Below, one piece after another: positions 56,918-64,000 of a stretch of DNA of 64,000 nucleotides; the stretch's first letter is position 1; each line of letters starts with the position of its first letter. The notes under the pieces were generated by a model, which ran no database searches, was not told the DNA's origin, and saw nothing but the letters and a program-made list of their open reading frames with translations. Origin of the DNA: Zychaea mexicana (Eukaryota; Mucoromycota; Mucoromycetes; Mucorales; Lichtheimiaceae); contig NW_026516831.1 of NCBI RefSeq assembly GCF_025766255.1, forward strand, positions 17,458-81,457, in the 5' to 3' direction. Position numbers and translations under genes: made by a program.

Positions 56918-58365
56918 ATGAGGATATCAAAGACAGATCCAGAGGACGAATACAGCGATCAATTTGAGGATGAGGAAGAAATGGAGTATAGCGAAAATGA
57001 CAAAGAGCAGTATGAGGTAAATAATTCGACCAGAAACCGCTCCTCGTTTAGATTAAAGTCAATACAATAATGTAACCATTGTGATCGCTCGTAGGAATAC
57101 AGTCAGGACGACGACGACGACGACGAGGAAGGAGATTCTCAGGAAGACGATTCACAAGACGATTCTGAAGACAACCAACCACAGAAAGCAAAGCTAGAAA
57201 AATTAAAACGAAGTATGTGATGGGCAGATACTTCCCACTTTTCTCGGTTAATTTATTGGTTGTATATTGCATTATATGCAGGTCTGGCCCATGTTTCGTT
57301 TGAACGACTCGCCGATGTGAAAAGCAAAATGGAAGGAGAGGACACACAATCGAGTACCCGTAAGATATCCCGAGAGCAGATCATGCGTGACGTCAAAGGT
57401 GCTGTAAGCAAATTGGGCAAAGACCGGATACGACGTACGAAGAGAGATATGAAACGTGAAAGCAATAACAGGTAAGAAAAAAAAAGAAAGCAAAGAAATT
57501 TGGGCAAAGAGTTATTGGGAAGATCGACAGGAATTCGCTAAAAACCAATTAGCCCAATGGAGGTATCGTCAAAAAAAGCTGTCGGTCGTTTTCGCGATGT
57601 GGTACCGGCTTCTGGATCAGTAAGTGTGTATATATACTCTTTATATTTCATCTCATAATCTTTATTTTATTTGTTTCGCCCGTGTTCTCTGATGCTATCG
57701 GATAAATTGTGCCATCGTGAGCTAATTTATATGACGCTATTAGAAAACACGCGATCCGAGATTTGACAAGCTGTCTGGCCAGCTGAATCAAGATCTGTTT
57801 GAAAAATCATACTCGTTCTTGAACGACTACAAGAAATCCGAGCAAGAGATGCTTCGTACGAGTATCAAGAAGGAAAAGAATCAGGAGACACGCGCTAATA
57901 TGGAATCACTACTACTGAAAATGGTAAATTGGATACGAGCCGTCCGCGTGGTTGCTTTTGTGTGAATCATGCTCTTCTCTCTCTCTCTCTCTTATGTCTA
58001 ACATCTAGCTGTTTTATTAAGGTTTCCCGTGAGGCAACAGAAAAACAGACTAAGCGAAAACAGCAGTTATTGCGCGAGCGCAAGAAGGCCGAAGCCGAGC
58101 TTGTGAAACAGGGCAAGAAGCCTTACTTCTTGAAACGATGTGAGTAACATTACGGCTGTTCTTTTAAGAGCCTAAAGAAAACTGAAAGCTGACTTTATTC
58201 TTTCTGTCATTTTTCTTCTTTTTAGCTGAACAACGCAAACTGGAGCTTATGGACAAATATCAGCAATTAGGAGAGAAGAACATGGACAAGATCCTCGCAA
58301 AGAGGCGCAAGAAGAATGCGGCAAAGGATCATCGTCGTGTGCCATTCAAAAGGAGAGCGGAGTAA
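56918..58365 (+). CDS. RRP36: rRNA biogenesis protein Rrp36
   Basis: Component of the early 90S pre-ribosome, needed for the first cleavages of the 35S pre-rRNA toward 18S; nucleolar. Seven exons: 56918-57016, 57095-57212, 57282-57471, 57553-57619, 57744-57923, 58022-58139, 58226-58365; 303 residues, normal for the family. An acidic Asp/Glu N-terminus (GAC repeats) is followed by VSFERLADVKSKM. The conserved core reads KTRDPRFDKLSGQLNQ ... FEKSYSFLNDYKKSE. Then come the basic coiled-coil-like REATEKQTKRKQQLLRERKK, KPYFLKRSEQRKLELMDKYQ, and a Lys/Arg tail RRVPFKRRAE. The acidic-to-basic gradient and the RDPRFD block identify it. Head-to-head with the kinase gene; the chitinase follows 225 bp downstream. 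Confidence 0.93.
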
Positions 58366-58498
58366 TAGACATGGTGATACGATTAGATTACAGAAATCTA
58401 ATTGACGCGCGGAGGCTAGGGGGGTTGGGTCACTTCACTTTTTTGTAATTTCATTAAAAAATCAAAAAACGTAAATTAACCCAAAATGGGCACAATCA

Positions 58499-58507
58499 GT
58501 ATAAAAG
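58499..58507 (+). promoter_or_regulatory. TATA box of the chitinase gene
   Basis: GTATAAAAG lies 84 bp upstream of the chitinase ATG, followed by a pyrimidine-rich leader (TTCTTTCTCCCATCTTCC), a common arrangement for a strongly regulated fungal gene. Confidence 0.6.
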
Positions 58508-58590
58508 AACGGCCGTGTTGACAGTAGCACCGTCCCAATCCTCACGACCGTTTCTTTCTCCCATCTTCCTCTTCTTCTTCTTGTTTCATC

Positions 58591-60489
58591 ATGAAGACCC
58601 ATTCCAATCGTTTGTTGCTGCTGGTACAGACTGTCCTTTTCCTTTTCATTGCTTCGGTCGCTGGTTGCAAGGACCACCACCAACATGGCCACCATCATGA
58701 TACCACAACGACGCCAGCCGCCGTTGAAACCACCACTCCCGCTGCTGCTGCCGAACCCACTACCACTACTACTGCTGCTGCTTCCTCTTCTTCCTCTTCC
58801 TCTTCGTCTGATAACCGTTTGATCGCTTACATTGCGGACTGGGTAAGTTCAGAGAAGATACGCGTCGTAAATGATGCGATCACGGTTATATTAACCAACA
58901 TCCGTGTGTTCTACAGGCTCTTCCCGATCAAATTGCCTGGGACAAGCTTGACCAAGTCATCTACTCGTTTGCTGTTCCTGACCAGAGCGGTAGCCTCGGT
59001 CAATTCAATGCCGATCAACTCAAGTCTAGTAAGTAGCATCAGCAAGCATACTCTCTTTGTGTCTAAAATGTGCACGTTCATTGTTAATATTTATGTGATT
59101 CTTTTCACACGTAATAGTCTCCGAAGAAGCTCACGACAATGACAAGTCAATCAGCTTGAGCATTGGCGGGTGAATATATTTATATATATACATTATTTCC
59201 GTAGTAGCCTTATTATGAAGCTTTACTTTGGTAGATAATATACTAACCAATGTCCAATTTTTTTGCACACAACAGCTGGACCGGCTCGCTTTACTTTAGC
59301 TCTCTTGTCGCTTCCGAGTCCTCCCGCACCACGTTTGCTCAGAACATCGCTGATGCTGTTGACGAATACGACTTGAATGCTATCAACCTTGACTGGGGTA
59401 AGTTTTCCCAAAGCTTTTACATCAGCCTGTTCTAATTTTATATTAACGTAACCATATTCTGATAATTAGAGTATCCTAACAGCGCCAATGGTGTTGCATG
59501 CAATGAAAAGTGAGTAACTAAGCCCTGTGTAAATTGAGTGTGTACTCGTACTAACTCGTATACGTAACCTTCTGACATTTTTAGCGATCCACAAGACACC
59601 GCCAACTACTTGAAGTTTGTTCAATTACTACGCGAGACTTTGCCCGAAGGTACCGAGATCAATGCTGCTGTAAGCACCACTCCTTTCAACGACGAGAACC
59701 AAACACCATCGACTTCTCTGGATTCCGCATGGAAGGAAGCCATGGATGCCTTCTACATTATGGTAAGCAGGGCTTGTTGTTTTCTGTCATAATGACCTCC
59801 TTTTAATAACCTTTAATTCATCTGCAGGGGTATGACATCAACGGCAACTGGAATGAGGACGCAGGTCCCAACGCCCCGTTGCACTATGACGGCCAATCGG
59901 ATGGCATTGATTCTGTCAGCGTTGACTCTGCCGTCAAGGCATGGACTGAAGCTGGTATTCCTGCTGAACAACTCTACTTGGGTGTTCCTTTCTATGGCCG
60001 CGTCGGTAAGGTTGCCAGCGCCGTCACTGCCCAGTCTGGTATGTATGTTGCTCTCGACGGCGATCAGATCCAGGGCGACGAATATGATGAAAAGAGCGCT
60101 GACCCATGCCCTGGTGCCGTCTCGACTTACTCTGGCATGTACCAGTGGCGCTCGATTGAAGAAGAGGGTATTCCTACCAACTCCTCCGGCTGGAAGACCT
60201 CGTGGGATTCTGCCAGCATGACTCCTTATGCCTACAAGGGCACTGAAGTTTTGTCCTTTGATGACCCCCACTCGCTGCGCGAGAAAGTTAAGTACGCCAA
60301 AGCAAACGGCTTAGGTGGTGTGATGCTTTGGTCTTTGGAAATGGTACGTATATATGTCACCTCTATGTTATTGTATTGCAATACGCTCTGGTACATCATT
60401 TACTCAATCGTTTCTTTGTCATACATTCCCTGTAGGACGATGCTGATCATTCCTTGTTGAATGCCTTGCAGGGTATCCGCAAGGATTAG
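58591..60489 (+). CDS. secreted GH18 chitinase with altered catalytic motif
   Basis: Glycoside hydrolase 18, cleaving beta-1,4-linked GlcNAc in cell-wall chitin. Eight exons: 58591-58842, 58917-59028, 59118-59169, 59276-59397, 59470-59509, 59585-59762, 59828-60343, 60436-60489; 441 residues. Signal peptide 1-26 (LLLLVQTVLFLFIASVAGC) is followed by a His-rich patch, then a Thr/Ala/Ser linker likely O-mannosylated. The catalytic domain starts at DNRLIAYIADW. SIGGW is the substrate-loop motif. The DxxDxDxE motif reads NAINLDWE (about 173-180): first two acidic positions are Asn, while the last Asp and the catalytic Glu remain. MGYD, GVPFYGR and the terminal VMLWSLEMDD complete the barrel. An intron splits the motif between Trp and Glu. 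No chitin-binding module is visible. Confidence 0.92.
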
Positions 60490-61031
60490 TTATATTTTTC
60501 CCTCCCTTTGACCTTTTGTACTTTTACTTTTACAATTTAACATAAAATATTCTTGTTTTGATTAGAAGTACAACATGAAAACCGAAAATCTCTCTAATTT
60601 TGGCTGATCCTACAATTGATCTGTATTTGTAAGAGTTTGTCTTTTGAAAACAGGCTATCATATTGATTGATACGAGTTGCACAGAACACGTAAATACTTG
60701 CACTTATTTAGTACTCCTGTCTTATCTAATATAGCAAAGTTTTCATATATAAGCTCTCTTCGCTAAATTGGGAAACACCATCACGCGTCCCATGAAATTT
60801 AATGTATATCAAGCGATTAGTGCTGTCCTAGGAACAATGGTTCCGCAATGAAAAGAATACTGAACCAAAATTTGCGGCGCCCAGTGTTTTTGATACGGCC
60901 GCAAACCGCAAATCCGCGCCGCAAATTATGCCTGTACGGCTAATGACTTTCCGCTCATGGAGAAAGTGGCTGAGTGTGCCTGAAAAAGCCTAACCCTTCG
61001 TTCCCATTTCCTATTATCAGCGCAAATAAGC
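60490..61031. other. intergenic region with inverted repeat upstream of KDZ gene
   Basis: Chitinase 3' region and presumed 5' flank of the KDZ element. A perfect 12-bp inverted repeat AATTTGCGGCGC/GCGCCGCAAATT (60869-60880, 60916-60927) with additional CCGCAAA words may be a terminal or subterminal transposase-binding region. Confidence 0.45.
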
Positions 61032-63981
61032 ATGTCTTTCAATATACGTCAAAAGCGTAAACAAACAACAAAAGCCTATCGATTCTCGGATAAAGGAAAG
61101 AAGCTTATCAGATTGACAAGCACGGTCAATAAGTCGACTGCAAGTGATATAACCACGCCATTCGAAATTCGAGCATCATCACTGCCAGCCAATTCTTCTC
61201 CATCTGACGGATGGTCAACTGATGATGAGGCGGACGAAGTTGACGATCAGCCAAGACGTCAGACTGCAGCTGTTAAGCGTGCAGTACGCTGGTCTAGCCT
61301 TTTTCCTGCGTTGCTCAAAGCCTATAGAGAAGGGTATAAGCAAGCACCGGTCGCAGAGGCACTCGAGCCTGCCACCCATAAGATGTGTGGTTGCGCTGCT
61401 GATAAAAAAGCACACAAGGCTGTCACCTGTATCTTTAAGTGCGGTAAGTATTGTTTTTGGGATATTTTCGCAAAATTTAACACCCTTGTCTTATCTAGGT
61501 ATTCGACAGTTTGACATCGAATACTGCAAGTCGTGCCCTGACTATGCTTTGCCTTTGGTGCTAATGCGCAGTCATATGATTCCTCTGACGCCAAAGGCAC
61601 CCGGCCATGCAGTGCATATCAAGTTGATGCAGACAATCCACAATTTGCATTACATTTGCCGCGTCTCCGTGCACAATATTGCAAAATGGCTACAAGCAGA
61701 TTTTGAGCAAGAGGTATTACTTTTTCTAGGGCAATCTTTCATCTAGCAAGCTTTTAAATATACTTTTGTTTTTTAGGTTCCTGCCTCTCTCAAGTCTCGC
61801 TTGAACGATGTGCTGCCTATATTTGGCAGAATACTTCTAAGCTTGAAAAAGCAGTTGAGGGAAGAGTTTGGCGTAGAGAACGATGTCTGCCCAGGTTGCA
61901 GATACGTGGTACTGTAGTGATTTAATTTTTTGATTTGAAGATATACAAAAGTATGCATACATATTTTAATGGTTGTCATGGTTAATATATGGTAGGAGCA
62001 CGAAAAGACTGTAGCACTAGACGGAAACTTCCAGCTACGGCGCTTTCGCCATGTAAAGGATGTCCAGGGTATAAACTTTAAAGATGAAGAAGAAGTGAAC
62101 ATGCTCTGGGTTGACGATGAAAAGCTCATTCCTTATAATGAATCGGTAAGATAATATTCTGAGAGTCATGTAACAGTATCTAATACAGTTATATTGATTA
62201 CATGTATAAGGCCAGAGATGGCTGTGCCTCTTTTGGCGCGCTTGAAAAGCAAGGCGGATCGACCAAGGGTCTTGATCAAACCGGTGCTTTTGCGTGTACC
62301 TGTGGTCGCCACGGCTTTCCACTTGCTATAGTCGATATGCGTAGCAAAGGCGAACGGTATTTAGCTTGCTGTTCTTCATTTTTGTCATCATGTATAAAGT
62401 ACTCACTCTATGTACGTTTAGTTATACCTATGTTCTTAGTGTCTTGAAAAAAGTGACATACAACGAACTGTACGGAAACAACATTCGTATTATGTACGAT
62501 GTTGGTTGTAAGCTACGAACTGCTTTAAAGGTACTACTTATAACTTACCTCATGTGCACGATGTCCACATCCTAACATAAGCTTCTAGAAAACACCAGAG
62601 TTGAAGGACATCGAAGATGTTCCCATTGCAGTCGGTATCTTCCATATTACCGGACACAATGCTGCTTGCCAAATTCAATTCCATCCTCGTTTGGTAAAAG
62701 GCTTTGGCATGATCGATGGCGAGTGGCTCGAGCGAATGTGGTCATACCTCAACGGTTTTGTATCCATCACACGTACTATGTCGTCTCTCAACAGGCGACT
62801 CACCCTTACTATTGCGCTCGACTTTTTCGCAAAAGAAAAAATTGACAACATTGGTACACGAACTTTATATAATGCCTAAAGACTTAGTATAGGCCCCAAC
62901 TAACATTAGTATTTTAGGTATCACAATTCAGCGTAAAGAGCAGCGTGCCAAACAATTGCTGGACGATGCTAGAAAGGCCCTCCAAGAAGCAGGGTATCTT
63001 GATAAACTAGAGATCTTGCTAGCTAAATGGGAAGAGCATATAGCACTTGCAACTCAGGAACCTACGACCGAAACAGGGCGCATCAAAAAAAAGGTCGACA
63101 ACGCGTACGAAATACTTCGTACAGCTGTTTCTATCTATGACATTATAGACCAAGCATTTAAGATACAAGGAAATGGTAATGTTATACATCTCATTCGTTC
63201 AAACTATAAGCATAAACTACTTACCCGACAAACGATATATATGTATATATATTCAAGGCCATAATCGCACGCAAAACCTTTCCGACCAAAAGAAGTCTGC
63301 CTTGGCAAAGGTTCAAAAATGCTTGGATGCCTATAACATTGTGGCTAGAAACCATTCAGTTATAGGTAAAGTTAAAACAGTATAGGTTGCTATGTGCAAT
63401 GCGTACACATCACAAACTAAAAATTTCGTTTTACAGGTTTAAGCCCGTTTGATAACAGCGTTTCCAGCTTACTGGCAAAAAACAGCAAATTTAGAAAGCA
63501 CGCCAATTTGTTATCAACGATGGGCGATGACCTACCCTACGATGCTCTTCATGGTTACCTCAGAGCCCAAGAAGAGTTAAAAATGTTGAGGGTATGTAAA
63601 GCATGAAATGGTTTTCGGGGGAGGGGGCTCCTAGGTACTAATGCAAATGCTATGTTATAGGAGGAAGCCATGTCGGTTCTGAAATACGGAAAAGAGCTCG
63701 TTCATAAGCTCACCGAGGCCACCAAAGGTCCAGAACTGTTTGATAATCTGTCGGACGAGGTTCTTGGAATGGCTGTCATCTGCAAGCAGAAGCTAGTAGA
63801 GGCTGAGCGTTGGAACGTGGATCAAAAACGCCGGCTTACTCGCATTGCTGCAGGTCTCCATTCTGTAGCAAGCAGTGGTAATGTCAGAGGTGAAGATGGC
63901 GAGGAAGTTGAGGAAGAAGCTGAAGATGAAGAATGTGCAGACCTTGCTCAATTCGAAAACTGGATTGAAAGCATCAATTAG
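61032..63981 (+). CDS. KDZ (Kyakuja-Dileera-Zisupton) family DDE transposase, apparently intact
   Basis: Transposase of the KDZ superfamily of eukaryotic DNA transposons. Eleven exons: 61032-61443, 61499-61713, 61777-61905, 61996-62145, 62211-62356, 62440-62530, 62589-62853, 62918-63175, 63258-63365, 63437-63591, 63661-63981; 749 residues with no frameshift or stop. The N-terminus is basic then acidic. A Cys-containing segment (CGCAADKKAHKAVTCIFKCG, CKSCPDYA) resembles the CxC zinc modules of the family. Catalytic triad candidates: Asp261 in ALDGNFQL, Asp371 in IMYDVGCKL, Glu426 in IDGEWLERMWS. CPGC precedes the first Asp, as in relatives. The C-terminal 250 residues are helical and end in an acidic patch. 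Fully conserved motifs and clean splicing suggest recent activity; terminal repeats may lie partly beyond the window. Confidence 0.88.
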
Positions 63982-64000
63982 ATGAAAAGCAGCAAAACTC

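Noticed and set aside
1..64000. CRISPR arrays, riboswitches or bacterial operons
   Set aside because: Spliceosomal introns and eukaryotic gene families throughout; no spaced direct repeats seen.

Overview
This is a nuclear chromosome segment from a filamentous fungus. Its genes carry many short GT-AG introns (mostly 50-130 bp), have compact promoters, and include a velvet-domain regulator, an SRF-type MADS factor, a Clr4/SUV39 H3K9 methyltransferase and a GH18 chitinase. Intron density, protein style and the transposon types (KDZ, pogo-like, LINE, TA-flanked MITEs) suggest an early-diverging lineage, most likely Mucoromycota (Mucorales). That placement is inference, because no rRNA or barcode gene is present.

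Layout. 1-6.2 kb: gene-poor, with two short TA-flanked inverted-repeat elements. 6.2-14.6 kb: a compact housekeeping block with DMC1-type recombinase (+), very-long-chain 3-hydroxyacyl-CoA dehydratase (-), an MFSD1-like MFS transporter (+) and NADH-cytochrome b5 reductase (-). 14.6-18.8 kb: a velvet factor with a long disordered tail. 18.8-26.3 kb: gene-poor, ending in a broken IS630/mariner transposase. 26.8-32.8 kb: a decayed unknown ORF, MCM1/SRF-like MADS factor, threonine aldolase, and a TEX2/Nvj2-like SMP lipid-transfer protein. 33-50 kb: a 17-kb gene desert holding a pogo-like deletion derivative, a 5'-truncated LINE with a 16-bp target duplication, a decayed DDE transposase, two diverged copies of an LTR-like repeat and a 458-bp foldback element. 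50.0-51.8 kb: chromodomain-SET H3K9 methyltransferase. 52-54.8 kb: gene-poor. 54.8-60.5 kb: ABC1/ADCK kinase (-), RRP36 (+) and chitinase (+). 61.0-64 kb: an apparently intact KDZ-family DDE transposase gene with 11 exons.

No operon logic applies. The contextual theme is genome defence against a mobile-element load: an H3K9 methyltransferase sits directly beside the TE-rich desert, and an uninterrupted KDZ transposase lies at the right edge. I rebuilt exon structures by hand from splice signals; for all twelve intron-bearing genes the exon sums are exact multiples of three with an uninterrupted frame. I found no tRNA, rRNA, CRISPR or prokaryotic feature.
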